From Oscillospiraceae bacterium (lineage in GTDB: Bacteria; Bacillota; Clostridia; Oscillospirales; CAG-272): DNA of 62,527 nt. The stretch covers positions 1 to 62,527 of the forward strand of contig SVRM01000006.1 of assembly GCA_015064785.1 (NCBI GenBank), written 5' to 3'. The notes beneath the pieces are model-generated. The model saw nothing but the letters and a program-made list of their open reading frames with translations, made no database searches and was not told the origin of the DNA. The translations under genes and the position numbers were made by a program. Numbering within the stretch: the stretch's first letter is position 1; each line of letters opens with the position of its first letter. Positions 23,006 to 33,029 of the stretch are shown piece by piece.

Positions 23006-25423
23006 ATGCGAATGACAAAAACTGTGAAACAATGGACGGTTTTTTTGCTGTGCGGACTGCTGCTTTGTATGTTCTGCGCCTGTGATGCGCCGCCGGATTC
23101 CTCGGTGTCTGACAGCGACAGTGCCGCCGCCGATGTGGAGACCAATCCGTTTGCACCGTCGGAAACGGCGGAAGCGGTGGAAATTGATCTGTCCGGCGCA
23201 TATCAGCTGGTATCATTTGAGGTTCCGGACAATTGTACGGCGACAGCAAGTTCTGATAAAGATTCTTTATTTTACATTGGTGATACGATATATTTATCGG
23301 CAACCTGCGAAGTGGACGATACAACGAAAAAAAGCGTATATCTGCGCTATGATCTGAACGGAAACTATCTTGATATGCTGGATGTTTCGTTTGTTTCCGA
23401 TAATGAAACCATATTCCTGCCAAAGGAACAGAGAACAAGCGAAAACGCAATTCTGCAGCAGACATTGTATCCGCTGACAGATGGGAACTTTTTCCTTTCG
23501 GTATATGATAGAGGGAAAAAAGAAGCACGCCTGTATCTTTTAGACGGGACCGGTGCGATTCTGAAGGAATCCGATCCGATTCTGCCGGATAGCAATCAGA
23601 TTTTTTCCTGTGCATCGTTTTATCTGGGCGAGGCGTATTTTCTGCTTTATAACCACATGGATTTGAACGGCTTCCGGCTGTATGACCGCGAACTGAATCT
23701 CCTCGGTTATTTCGATACCAAAGAACCAATTTGGGATGCCTTTCTGCATGACGGTCTGCCGGTGGTTACATTCCAGAATGGGCAGTGTATCATCTACAAC
23801 GAAAAAACAAATACCTTTGATTCCGTGACTTTCCGCGAACAGACAGAAGCCTATAAACGCTCGGATGATATGCTGCACTTTGATGATGCCGTATATCTTG
23901 TCTGCGATGATGCGGTTTATGTCCAGCGCGGCGGCGAGGAAACGGTGCTGCTCGATTGGACAAACTCATTTCTGAACAGGTCCTCTGTCAGTTTTCTGAC
24001 AGCCTTTCCCGATGACCGTTTTGTGGTTGCATATGACAGTCTCCCCGAAAAAAACGATAACACATGGGACACCTGCCTGCTTGTTCCCGTCGAAACAACG
24101 ACGGTCACACAGCAGATCATTACACTTGCTGTCGTCGGTATTGAGCAGACGATGGGCGGCTCATACAGCCTGATATCGGATACGATCAACGACTTCAACC
24201 GCGCAAACACAACCTACCGCGTGGAACTGACGAACTATGATAAGATGTTTGCAAAAGAAAGCTTCGGCGGTGGTTTTGTGCCGAACTATGAAAAAGGTGC
24301 AGCGCAGTTTGAGGAAGACCTGCTTGCGGGTGTGAAGTACGATATGATCCTGTTCGGTACGCGATACGACGGTTTTTCCGATTTGCAGGACAAGGATATG
24401 TTCATGGATATCAGCGTTGCCGCAGAGGATGCCGATCTTCTGCCGTGCCTGCGCAGTACAGAATCGAACACCGCACTGCCGTTTTCCATGTCCGTCTCCA
24501 CACTCGTCGCCGCAGATACCACCGTTTCCTCCGCCGCAGAGTTTACATGGGACAAACTGTTTGCGCTGTATGAAGGACTTGGTGAGGGGGAGACGCTGTT
24601 CTCCACCGATGTCTCGGAGCAGCTGACGGTCACGATGCTGTCCGACTACATCGATATGGATTCCGCCGCGTGTACGCTTGATTCCCCCGACTTTGCCCGT
24701 GCGGCGGAGTTTATCACCGAGGTGCAAAAGGCAAAGAACAGCAGAGCGGCAAACCCGCTGTGCGATGGGAATCTTGGCAGTCTTGCCATGGGTGCCGCAA
24801 GCTGCTTCGGTGATCCTGTGGGCAGCCTGCAATCGGGGACGCTGAAATTTCTGACCGTGAATCTCGATATGCTCGACTCGCTGATATCGGTTCCGTATCT
24901 CTTTGGGGAAGCCGGTCTGAACCCTGTCTTCTGCGGTTATCCGACCAAACAAGGCGGTACGCTGTATGCAATCCCTCATGTGAACATGACCATTCCGAAA
25001 ACTGCCCCAAACAAGGCTGGCGCATATGTGTTTTTGCAGTATGCGCTGTCAGATGCGGTGCAGTGCTCCGAACGGATGGCGGCAAGAGCGATGCCTGTCA
25101 CCCGTGCCGCCTATGAAACACAGATTCAGTCGGGCTATTTCTACATCCGGGTGTTTGCAGAGGAGCTGACCAATTGGATGCTGGAGGAGGTCACAGATGC
25201 GCCGCGCGAGCAGCATACGGGTCTTGCCGAGGTTCATGTGACAGAAGAAACACGTGCGGCAATGGTATCGTACTTTGCCGATACCACGGTGCGCGGCATC
25301 TATGACAGCACCATCCGCGCCATTGTCGACGAGGAGCTGTCAGCCGCAGCATCCGGTGTCCGTACCACGGAGGAAGCCGGCAGCATCATGAAGAGCCGCA
25401 TCTGGATCTATCTCAATGAATAA
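23006..25423 (+). CDS. Large two-part lipoprotein with C-terminal solute-binding domain
   Basis: Start at 23006, seven bases after GGGAG. 805 residues. Signal peptide with lipobox (LLLCMFCAC). Residues about 50-370 are beta-rich with repeated 'YLRYDLNGNYLDML'-like and 'LYLLDGTGAI'-like turns, suggestive of a beta-propeller-type domain. From about 375 the sequence turns into a family-1-like extracellular solute-binding domain (SDTINDFNRANTTYRVEL; DMILFGTRY; GYPTKQGGTLYAIP; KAGAYVFLQYAL). It has its own promoter and is convergent with the six-gene solute-binding array. Confidence 0.7.
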   Translation: MRMTKTVKQWTVFLLCGLLLCMFCACDAPPDSSVSDSDSAAADVETNPFAPSETAEAVEIDLSGAYQLVSFEVPDNCTATASSDKDSLFYIGDTIYLSATCEVDDTTKKSVYLRYDLNGNYLDMLDVSFVSDNETIFLPKEQRTSENAILQQTLYPLTDGNFFLSVYDRGKKEARLYLLDGTGAILKESDPILPDSNQIFSCASFYLGEAYFLLYNHMDLNGFRLYDRELNLLGYFDTKEPIWDAFLHDGLPVVTFQNGQCIIYNEKTNTFDSVTFREQTEAYKRSDDMLHFDDAVYLVCDDAVYVQRGGEETVLLDWTNSFLNRSSVSFLTAFPDDRFVVAYDSLPEKNDNTWDTCLLVPVETTTVTQQIITLAVVGIEQTMGGSYSLISDTINDFNRANTTYRVELTNYDKMFAKESFGGGFVPNYEKGAAQFEEDLLAGVKYDMILFGTRYDGFSDLQDKDMFMDISVAAEDADLLPCLRSTESNTALPFSMSVSTLVAADTTVSSAAEFTWDKLFALYEGLGEGETLFSTDVSEQLTVTMLSDYIDMDSAACTLDSPDFARAAEFITEVQKAKNSRAANPLCDGNLGSLAMGAASCFGDPVGSLQSGTLKFLTVNLDMLDSLISVPYLFGEAGLNPVFCGYPTKQGGTLYAIPHVNMTIPKTAPNKAGAYVFLQYALSDAVQCSERMAARAMPVTRAAYETQIQSGYFYIRVFAEELTNWMLEEVTDAPREQHTGLAEVHVTEETRAAMVSYFADTTVRGIYDSTIRAIVDEELSAAASGVRTTEEAGSIMKSRIWIYLNE

Positions 25424-25436
25424 ATGCATAAAAGTA

Positions 25437-25462
25437 AGAGGACATCCGCGTGGATGTCCTCT
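25437..25462. terminator. Hairpin between convergent lipoprotein genes
   Basis: Perfect 11-bp stem AGAGGACATCC/GGATGTCCTCT with loop GCGT, 14 bp after one stop codon and 5 bp before the convergent one. There is only a weak T-tract. Confidence 0.6.
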
Positions 25463-25466
25463 GTTG

Positions 25467-26939
25467 TTATTCTTCTGCCGTAAACTTCTCCACTGTTTTT
25501 GCAATCTGCTTTTCCGTTGCGGAAATGCGCTTTTCAATCGTCGATGCAATGGCGTTGCCTTCGTTGATCGCCGTACCGACCGCACCCTCCATGCCGCCCC
25601 AGCCGAAAATGTTGGCGTTGTCCAGCACCATCGAGTCGAGAATCAGGTCGAGCATTTCGACGGATTCCTTGTCACGCGCGTATTTTTCGGTCAGCGCGAC
25701 TTCATAGTAAGCAGGGGTCAGATTGTTCATCGAATCAGCCGCCATGGCTTCGATGATAAAACCGGCATCGTCGGGCTTGGCATTGGTGATCGGAATGGAA
25801 ACAACGTTGGGGCACCAGTTGTCTGCAAAGCAGTAGTAGCCGTCCTGCGAGGCATCGTATTTCGGCGGCGGGAGCATACCGATGTCAACCGGGCAGTTGC
25901 GCGCCAGCTCAATGAGCAGAAGCACTTCGGGTGCAAACAGCACACGTCCGTCCATGAAGTGACGCACGTTGTCCGGCCATGCGGAATCGGTGGAGGTGTT
26001 TTCGTTGCTCATCAGGATGGCATCGCAGGAGGAAATCAGCTGGGAGATGCCGGACATGACGGTCATTGCCGCATCGGTATTGCATGCGATGTAGGGCAGG
26101 TCATCCTTGTCCTTTGCCGTAATGGTGTTGCCGGATGCATAGTACAGCACCGAGCCGAACGAGCCCTGTGCCATCGTGCCAAAGCGGTCGTCACCCGGCT
26201 TGAAGGTGTTGTCGCCGTTGAGGTCACCCTGCACGGTTTCCGAGTATTCGACGAGCTTTTCAATCGTCCATTCGTTGTTCCGCACGAGTGTATACGGGCT
26301 TTCGAGATCAAATTCTTCGATCATGTCCTTGTTGAAGAACACCATGCGGATTGCCTGATTGTCGACAATGAAAATATCACCTGTGACATAATACTGCTTG
26401 TTTGCAAGCGACATGGTGCTGTTCGCCTTTTGTGACCACCATTCCTGTGTCAGATCAAGATTGCCGACCTCGTTCAGGTCCCACAGCAGATGCTCTGCCG
26501 CCCAGCCGCCTGCATCAACAACCGCCGAGACGATTGCCTGAAAGGACGTATCGCCTGCCAGCAGCAGCGGCTTGACCATACCGCCGATGCTGCCGTTCTG
26601 CGATTCGATGACACCGAGCTTGACGTTGTAGGTATCCTCAATATATACAGTGCGTTCGTAAACGGCATCATTGATGGTATCGCCGTCGGCAGAATGTATC
26701 AGAATATCATCTGCAGACCAGTCGCCGCCGGCATAAATGCGTCCGTAGAACGTAAATTCCTCGCCGCCGAAATCGCGTTCCGGCAGATTGGCTGTAATGC
26801 GGACAGCTTCCGTTTCTGCGGGGACTGCGGAGGTAGTAACGGCATTGGTGACAGTGGGTGTGGTGCTGTCTCCGCCGCAGGAGATCATGGATACGGCGAG
26901 AAGTGATGTGAGAAGTAAAATCGATGTCAGATGTTTCAT
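25467..26939 (-). CDS. Solute-binding lipoprotein, array member 6 (subgroup A)
   Basis: 490 residues. Lipobox signal (LLAVSMISCGGDS). Subgroup A signature DFGGEEFTFYGRIY after a Thr/Val-rich linker, then NDAVYERTVYIEDTYNVKL, EWWSQKANSTMSLANKQYYV and MVFFNKDMIEEFDLESPYTL, the usual pattern of extracellular solute-binding proteins. The calcium-loop-like DLNGDNTFKPGDDRFG lies near the middle, and DGRVLFAPEVLLLIE follows. Last gene of the six-gene operon. It presumably binds a sugar or oligosaccharide, but no permease or ATPase genes lie with it. Confidence 0.82.
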   Translation of the reverse strand: MKHLTSILLLTSLLAVSMISCGGDSTTPTVTNAVTTSAVPAETEAVRITANLPERDFGGEEFTFYGRIYAGGDWSADDILIHSADGDTINDAVYERTVYIEDTYNVKLGVIESQNGSIGGMVKPLLLAGDTSFQAIVSAVVDAGGWAAEHLLWDLNEVGNLDLTQEWWSQKANSTMSLANKQYYVTGDIFIVDNQAIRMVFFNKDMIEEFDLESPYTLVRNNEWTIEKLVEYSETVQGDLNGDNTFKPGDDRFGTMAQGSFGSVLYYASGNTITAKDKDDLPYIACNTDAAMTVMSGISQLISSCDAILMSNENTSTDSAWPDNVRHFMDGRVLFAPEVLLLIELARNCPVDIGMLPPPKYDASQDGYYCFADNWCPNVVSIPITNAKPDDAGFIIEAMAADSMNNLTPAYYEVALTEKYARDKESVEMLDLILDSMVLDNANIFGWGGMEGAVGTAINEGNAIASTIEKRISATEKQIAKTVEKFTAEE

Positions 26940-27004
26940 AATTATCTCCTTTTGGCTGTTGGAACCCTATATGATGTCTGTGTGATGATGCTATGCAGAC
27001 AGTG

Positions 27005-28480
27005 TCACTGCTCCAACGCCAGAACTGCATCTACCGTTTTGGTAATTGCCTTTTCCAGTGACTTCATTCTCTTTTCCACCGTCGATGCGATAGCGCCGCC
27101 CTTATAGATGGCATCGGCAACAGTAGATTCGATGGTTGCCCACGAGAAGATGTTGGCATTGTCCATGACAACCGAGTCGAGAATCAGGTCAAGCATACGG
27201 ACAGACTGCGCATCACGTGCGTACTTGTCGGTCAGGACGACATCGAAGTAAGCCGGGGTCAGATTGTTGAGCGAATCCGCAGCCATCGCTTCAAACAGGA
27301 AGCCTGCATCGTCGGGTGCGGTGTTCGTTGTCGGAATGGAGAGCACATTGACACACCAGCCGTCAGCATAGCAGACGTATTTGTCCTGCGATTCGTCGTA
27401 TTTCGGCGGCGGCAGAATACCGATGTCGACCTTGCAGTCGCGCATCGTTTCGATGTGTACAAGCACCTCGGGCGCAAACAGCACGCGTCCGTCCATGAAG
27501 TACATGACGTTGTCCGGATGTACGCCGCCGGAAACGCCGGTTTCACCGGAGGTGGAGATCGACGGCAGACCTGCGATTTTTTCGGAGATACCGGTCATGA
27601 CGGAGATTGCTTTGTCTGTTCCGCACAGCGCATAAGGGATATCATCGGCATCCTTGCCGGTCAGCATGTTGCCCGATGCAAAGTACAGCACCGAGCCGAG
27701 GGTGGTTTGTGCCATGGTACCGTAGCGGTCGGCATCACGGGTGTAGGTGTTGTCGCCGTTGAGGTCATAGAGTGCCGCCTCGGACAGCTCAATGTACTTG
27801 TCGATTGTCCACTTGTTCTGCTCGACCAGCTCATAGGGATTTTCCAGATCGAGATCGCGGATGATGTCCTTGTTGAAGAAGAAAATACGGGTGGACTTGT
27901 TGTCGTTGATGAAAATATCACCGGTGACATAGAACTGCTTGTTTGCAATCGAGAGGGAACCGTTGGTCGACTGCGCCCACCATTTGCGGGACAGATCGAG
28001 ATTCTGCACGTTGTTTAAGTCATACAGCATACCGTCGACCGCCAGCGCACCGGAGTCGTAAACATCACAGACGATGGCTTCAAAGGTGTCATCGCCCGCC
28101 GTGATGAAGTTCTTCAGATATGATACAACCGTGGTTTCACCGCTTTCGAGAGCCGCCAGCTTGACGTTGTAGGTGTCCTCAATGTATGCCGTGCGTTCGT
28201 AAACGGCATCGTTGATCTGCTCGCCGTCTTCCGCATGAGAGAAGATGTCGGTCGCCGACCAGACACCGTCATAAATGCGTCCGTAGAACGTAAATTCCTC
28301 GCCGCCGAAGTCCTTTGCGGGCAGATCGGCTGTGACGCGGGGAGGTTCGGTTTCGGCAGTGGTTGTGGGAGTGGTATCGGCATTGGTGGTTATGGGGGGA
28401 TTGCTGCTGTCACTGCCGCAGGAGATCAGGGAAGCGGTGAGCAGGGATGTGAGGAGAAGCGCAGAAAAAAGATGTTTCAT
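27005..28480 (-). CDS. Solute-binding lipoprotein, array member 5 (subgroup A)
   Basis: Start at ATG 28480 (MKHLFSALLLTSLL), ten bases after AAAGGA; an upstream in-frame ATG at 28504 gives a poorer signal peptide. 491 residues, lipobox TASLISCGSDS. Clearly paralogous to members 4 and 6: DFGGEEFTFYGRIYDGVWSA, DINDAVYERT-type block, KWWAQSTNGSLSIANKQFYV and loop DLNGDNTYTRDADRYG. Closest to member 4 (shared TNADTTPTTTAETEPPR linker), suggesting a recent duplication. Confidence 0.82.
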   Translation of the reverse strand: MKHLFSALLLTSLLTASLISCGSDSSNPPITTNADTTPTTTAETEPPRVTADLPAKDFGGEEFTFYGRIYDGVWSATDIFSHAEDGEQINDAVYERTAYIEDTYNVKLAALESGETTVVSYLKNFITAGDDTFEAIVCDVYDSGALAVDGMLYDLNNVQNLDLSRKWWAQSTNGSLSIANKQFYVTGDIFINDNKSTRIFFFNKDIIRDLDLENPYELVEQNKWTIDKYIELSEAALYDLNGDNTYTRDADRYGTMAQTTLGSVLYFASGNMLTGKDADDIPYALCGTDKAISVMTGISEKIAGLPSISTSGETGVSGGVHPDNVMYFMDGRVLFAPEVLVHIETMRDCKVDIGILPPPKYDESQDKYVCYADGWCVNVLSIPTTNTAPDDAGFLFEAMAADSLNNLTPAYFDVVLTDKYARDAQSVRMLDLILDSVVMDNANIFSWATIESTVADAIYKGGAIASTVEKRMKSLEKAITKTVDAVLALEQ

Positions 28481-28531
28481 AAGCTTGATTCCTTTTGTCT
28501 TCAATAATGATATTATGTTATTCGGAGAAGA

Positions 28532-29977
28532 TTAATCTGCATCCAAAAAGGCATCTACTGTTTTTTTGATAGCCTTTTCCAGAGAAGAAGCGCGCTTCTC
28601 AAGTGTGGACGCAACGATACCGCCCTTGTAAATTGCATCTGCAATGGTCGATTCGATATATGCCCATGTAAAGATGTTGGCATTATCCATCACGACAGAA
28701 TCCAGAATGATGTCCAGCATACGCACGGACTGTTCATCACGTGCATACTTGTCGGTCAGGACAACATCGAAATAGGCAGGCGTGAGATTGTTGAGTGAGT
28801 CTGCTGCCATTGCTTCCAGAAGCAGCGCGATATTGTCCGGCTCCGCGTTGGTTACAGGAATCGATACGACATTGACGCACCAGCCGTCGGCATAGCAGGC
28901 AAAATTCTTCTGCGCTTCGTCATATTTGGGCGCCGGCAGAATGCCGATATCAACCTCGCAGTCACGCATGGATTCGATGTGGTAAAGCACCTCGGGAGCG
29001 AACAGGGCGCGTCCGTCCATGAATTCATCGAGATTGGAGATGTCCGCAGTGATGACAGACGGGGAACCGGCAATCATGCTTGAAATACCGACCATGACAT
29101 CCAGCGGCTGCCCGGTACAGCAGGCGGCATACGGGATATCGTTGTCATCTTTCTCAGTCAGAAGATTGCCCGATGCAAAATAGAGCAGAGAACCGAGTGT
29201 TGTCTGAGCGACGGTTCCGAAACGGTCCGCTTCGCGCGTATAGGTGTTGTCACCGTTGATATCATACAGCGCAGCCTCGGATAACTCGATGTATTTTTCA
29301 ATGGTCCATTTGTTTTCATCGACCAGATCATAAGGATTTTCCAGATCAAGATCGCGGATCAGATCCTTATTGAAGTAGAAGACGCGTGTTGCTTTATTAT
29401 CAATGATGAAAATATCACCGGTTGCATAAAACTGTCGGTTGGCAATGGAGAGGGTATGATTGATGGATTGGGACCACCATTCTTTTGTCAGGTCAATGTG
29501 TGCAACATCGTGAAGATCGATCAGCATTCCGTCGACAGCAAGTGCACCGGCGTCATAAGTGTCGCAGACGACTGCTTCAAAGGTATCATCTCCTGCTGTA
29601 ATCAGCGTTTTGACATACGAAGTGACGGTTTCTGCCTGACTTTCCAAAGCGGAAAACGTGACATTATAGGTTTCTTCAATATGTCTTGTGCGTTCGTATA
29701 TTGCATCGTTGATCAGTTCTCCGTCCATGTCGTGAGAAAAGATATCGGTGGCAGACCAAATACCGTCATAAATGCGTCCGTAGAAGGTGAACTCCTCGCC
29801 GCCGAAGTCCGTTTCCGGAAGATCTGCTTTGATGCGGGGAGGTTCGGTTTCGGCAGTGGTTGCGGGAGTGGTATCGGCATTGGTGGTTATGGGGGAATTG
29901 CTGCTGTCACTGCCGCAGGCGCTCAGAGACGCGCAGAGAAGGGATGCCAGAAGCAGCGCTGCTGTCCGTTGTTTCAT
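28532..29977 (-). CDS. Solute-binding lipoprotein, array member 4 (subgroup A)
   Basis: 481 residues, lipobox CASLSACGSDS after an AAAGGAG site. Same architecture as member 5, with DFGGEEFTFYGRIYDGIWSA and DINGDNTYTREADRFG, and the same DSLNNLTPAYFDVVLTDKYA near the C-terminus. It lacks a short insert found in member 5 near the PSISTSGETG segment. Only 20-50 bp separate it from its neighbours, supporting one transcript. Confidence 0.82.
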   Translation of the reverse strand: MKQRTAALLLASLLCASLSACGSDSSNSPITTNADTTPATTAETEPPRIKADLPETDFGGEEFTFYGRIYDGIWSATDIFSHDMDGELINDAIYERTRHIEETYNVTFSALESQAETVTSYVKTLITAGDDTFEAVVCDTYDAGALAVDGMLIDLHDVAHIDLTKEWWSQSINHTLSIANRQFYATGDIFIIDNKATRVFYFNKDLIRDLDLENPYDLVDENKWTIEKYIELSEAALYDINGDNTYTREADRFGTVAQTTLGSLLYFASGNLLTEKDDNDIPYAACCTGQPLDVMVGISSMIAGSPSVITADISNLDEFMDGRALFAPEVLYHIESMRDCEVDIGILPAPKYDEAQKNFACYADGWCVNVVSIPVTNAEPDNIALLLEAMAADSLNNLTPAYFDVVLTDKYARDEQSVRMLDIILDSVVMDNANIFTWAYIESTIADAIYKGGIVASTLEKRASSLEKAIKKTVDAFLDAD

Positions 29978-29998
29978 TGGGAAACTCCTTTCGATGCT

Positions 29999-31486
29999 TT
30001 ATTTGGCTTCGTATTCTTCAAAGAAGGTAAAGACCTTTGCCATCTTCTTGTCGAACATCTTATGATTCTTTTCATACATGGATGCGATATCCGCAGACTT
30101 CTGCTGCATCAGCATCTGCATCCAGAATGCGGCACCGTCGGTGTTGCCGAAGACATAGCCGAAGTCAAAGATACGTCCCGCAAGGATCAAATCGAGAATG
30201 GCAATGGAGGTTTCGTCACGGGTGCCCTTGTTTTTCAGTACGATATCATAATAGGTAGGAATGGTCTGCTTATAGCTTTCGGCGTTGAGTGCTTCCGTGA
30301 TCATACCGACAAAATCGGGATCGGAAATGGAGACCGGTATCGCCATACCCTCATGACCGCCGTCAACCATCGTATAATACGCCTCTTGTGCCTCATCCCA
30401 CTTGGGATACGGGATAATGCCGTAGTCGGTTTCAAAGTCGCGCAGGGAGGTCGCGGCGGAGTCGAAGACCGACGGATGGAACAGGGTCTGATTGGAGACG
30501 AACATTGTGCCGGGAATTGCCCACTCATCAATTGTGGTGGTGACAAAAGAACCCTGCGTGTTCCAGCACAGCTCATAGATCTGCTCATAAATCTCCACGA
30601 CATGGTCGTTGTAGTAGTCAAGCAGAATGGAGCCGTCACTCTGCTTCTTGCCGAGCTTCTCGCCGAATGCCCAGAGGAAGACGTTGACGTTGGACCATGC
30701 GGGCATGGTAAAGCCGTACAGATCCTGCCCGTCTGCTTCGCCGTTGCCGTTGAGGTCGCGGTATACGCTCTTGGTCAGCTCCGTCATCTTGTCAATGGTC
30801 CATGCACCGTTTTCCACAAGTGCATACAGATCCTCGATGTCGTAATCCGATGCAATCTGCTTGTTGAAATAGACGCAGTAGGTAGAAGCAACCGTCGTCA
30901 GTGCAAAGTCACCCATTGCAAGGAAGCATTTGCCGTCATAGGTCAGGTCTTCCACAGTGGAGGATGAGTACCACGGCTTTTCAAAGTTGATGTGCGGCAG
31001 ATCGTACCAGTTGTAATACAGAGAATCGCAGACGGCATTGCCGGCGTAGACGATATGACCCGAAAACAGCTGATAGGCATCGTCCCCCGCCATAACTGTG
31101 TTTCTCAGCTGCGGGATCAACTGATCCTCGGAGAAAACATCTGCCTCCAGCACGATGTTGAAGCGTTCTGTGACAGCGGCATTGCGGCTATAGATGGCAT
31201 CGTTCAAGACATCTCCTGTCTGCTCCTCCATCAGATAATAGTCCACACAGGCGTCATCGCCCATGATACGGAAGGTGCGTCCTCCATAGTCAACGGTTTC
31301 CAGATCGTCGGGCACGAGCTTGCGCGCTTCCAGTGTGTCAAGTTCTTCTGTGACGGCTGCCGTGTCGGCGGCAGTGTCTGCATTGCCCGTGACGGTACCG
31401 TCTGTGGAATCGCCGCCGCAGGAGATCAAAGATGCTGTGAGCAGAGAGGTCAGGAGCAGGAGTGTTGTTATACGGTTGTGTTTCAT
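29999..31486 (-). CDS. Solute-binding lipoprotein, array member 3 (subgroup B)
   Basis: 495 residues, lipobox LTASLISCGGDS. First of the subgroup B type: LEARKLVPDDLETVDYGGRT, then FRIMGDDACVDYYLMEEQTG, WYSSSTVEDLTYDGKCFLAM, YCVYFNKQIASDYDIEDLY and a calcium-loop-like DLNGNGEADGQDLYG. The C-terminal ILDLILAGRIFDFGYVFGNT and MYEKNHKMFDKKMAKVF are shared with members 1 and 2. No transporter partner nearby. Confidence 0.82.
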   Translation of the reverse strand: MKHNRITTLLLLTSLLTASLISCGGDSTDGTVTGNADTAADTAAVTEELDTLEARKLVPDDLETVDYGGRTFRIMGDDACVDYYLMEEQTGDVLNDAIYSRNAAVTERFNIVLEADVFSEDQLIPQLRNTVMAGDDAYQLFSGHIVYAGNAVCDSLYYNWYDLPHINFEKPWYSSSTVEDLTYDGKCFLAMGDFALTTVASTYCVYFNKQIASDYDIEDLYALVENGAWTIDKMTELTKSVYRDLNGNGEADGQDLYGFTMPAWSNVNVFLWAFGEKLGKKQSDGSILLDYYNDHVVEIYEQIYELCWNTQGSFVTTTIDEWAIPGTMFVSNQTLFHPSVFDSAATSLRDFETDYGIIPYPKWDEAQEAYYTMVDGGHEGMAIPVSISDPDFVGMITEALNAESYKQTIPTYYDIVLKNKGTRDETSIAILDLILAGRIFDFGYVFGNTDGAAFWMQMLMQQKSADIASMYEKNHKMFDKKMAKVFTFFEEYEAK

Positions 31487-31516
31487 GATCGTGATATCCT
31501 TTCGTGTTCGGTCTTG

Positions 31517-33010
31517 TTATTCTGCCTCGAATTCCGCAAAGAAGGTGAGGATCTTATCCATGTACTTGTCAAAGGACTTGTGGTTCTTTTCGTAGTGAGA
31601 GGAGATATCTGCGGATTTTTTGTTGATCAGCGTCTGCGGCCAGAAGCAGGGGGAGTTCCATCCGCCGTAGACATAACCGAAGTCGAAGATACGGTTTGCG
31701 CAGAGCATGTCGATGATGGCGACGGATTCCTCGTCACGCGAGCCCTTGGTCTTGAGGACGATATCGTAGTAAACGGGGACGGTGCGCTTGTAGCTTTCCG
31801 CGTTCAGCGCTTCGACGACGGTGCCGACCATGTCGGGATCGTTGACGGTCATCGGAATACCGAGGACGTCGTGCGAGCCGTCGACCATGGTGTGGTAGGA
31901 TTCCTGTGCCTCGTCCCACTTCGGCATGGGAATGATACCGAAGTCGGTCTCGGAATTACGGTAATCTTCACTTGCTGCGGTACCGATTGAACCCACAGTA
32001 AAGAGGGCCTTGCCGTCGATGAATTTTTTGCCGATGGCAACGGCGAAATCGGGTTCGTTCATCATCTGGGTGTAGGAGGTGTTGCCGACCAGGAGCAGAT
32101 CGTAGATCTTCTGATAGATATCAACGACACGGTTGTTGTAGTAGTCGAGTGCGATGGTACCGTCTGCCTGAGGTTTGGCAATCTTTTCGCCGAATGCCCA
32201 CAGAAAGGCGTTGACGGGAGAGCCGGCAAACAGGGTCAGACCGTGCAGGTCATCGATGTCGGAGACGCCGTCACCGTTGAGATCGCGGTAGACCTCACGG
32301 GAGAGCTCGGTCATGCGGTCGACGGTCCATTTGCCCTCGTTGACGATGTCGTAAAGGTTGGGAATGTCATAGTCGGAGGCGATCTGCTTGTTGAATAAGA
32401 CGCAGTAGGTCTGGGCGAGTGCACCGAGTGCGTAGTCACCGACGGCAAGGAAGGCCTTTCCGTCGTAGGTCAGATCCTCTACCGTGGACTTTGACCACCA
32501 CGGGCGGGAGAAGTCGATGTGCGGCACCTCATGCCAGTTGAGGAACATGGCATCGTTGGTGACGGCACCCGACGCGACAACGTGACCTGCATACAGCTGG
32601 TAAGCATCGTCGCCTGCAAGGACGGATGACTTCATGTGGGAGACCTGTTTGCTGTACTCCATGAATTCGTACAGGAACTTGACGTTGAAGCGTTCCATGA
32701 CGGTGGAGTTGCGGCGGAAGACGGTGTCATCCATGATGTCGCCGTTTTCTTCCTCAATATGGTAAAAGTCCTCAAAGTAATCGACACCGAGAATGTGGAA
32801 TTCCCTGCCGCCGAAATCCTGATCTCCCAGTCCGTCATCGACGAGCATACGCTGATCCAGTGCGTCGAGAGCTTCTGTCACGGGTGCGGTTCCGGCTGTG
32901 GTGTCGGCATCGGTATCGGTTGCGGTTTGGACGGAATCGCCGCCGCAGGAGATCAAAGATGCTGTGAGCAGAGCTGTCAGTAAAAATGTTGCTGTCAGAT
33001 GATGATTCAT
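31517..33010 (-). CDS. Solute-binding lipoprotein, array member 2 (subgroup B)
   Basis: 497 residues, lipobox LTASLISCGGDS. Subgroup B blocks: LVDDGLGDQDFGGREFHILG, WWSKSTVEDLTYDGKAFLAV, YCVLFNKQIASDYDIPNLYD and loop DLNGDGVSDIDDLHG. The ending YEKNHKSFDKYMDKILTFF matches the other B members. It differs from members 1 and 3 mainly in the DYYLMEE-equivalent segment (DFYHIEEENGDIMDDTVF), which may alter ligand contacts. Confidence 0.82.
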   Translation of the reverse strand: MNHHLTATFLLTALLTASLISCGGDSVQTATDTDADTTAGTAPVTEALDALDQRMLVDDGLGDQDFGGREFHILGVDYFEDFYHIEEENGDIMDDTVFRRNSTVMERFNVKFLYEFMEYSKQVSHMKSSVLAGDDAYQLYAGHVVASGAVTNDAMFLNWHEVPHIDFSRPWWSKSTVEDLTYDGKAFLAVGDYALGALAQTYCVLFNKQIASDYDIPNLYDIVNEGKWTVDRMTELSREVYRDLNGDGVSDIDDLHGLTLFAGSPVNAFLWAFGEKIAKPQADGTIALDYYNNRVVDIYQKIYDLLLVGNTSYTQMMNEPDFAVAIGKKFIDGKALFTVGSIGTAASEDYRNSETDFGIIPMPKWDEAQESYHTMVDGSHDVLGIPMTVNDPDMVGTVVEALNAESYKRTVPVYYDIVLKTKGSRDEESVAIIDMLCANRIFDFGYVYGGWNSPCFWPQTLINKKSADISSHYEKNHKSFDKYMDKILTFFAEFEAE

Positions 33011-33029
33011 GGTGTTTTTCCTTTATGGT

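Noticed and set aside
25416-26435. Plus-strand open frames across the solute-binding array
   Set aside because: They are antisense to lipoproteins with clear signal peptides and paralogs; Cys/Arg/Gly-rich translations show no domain.
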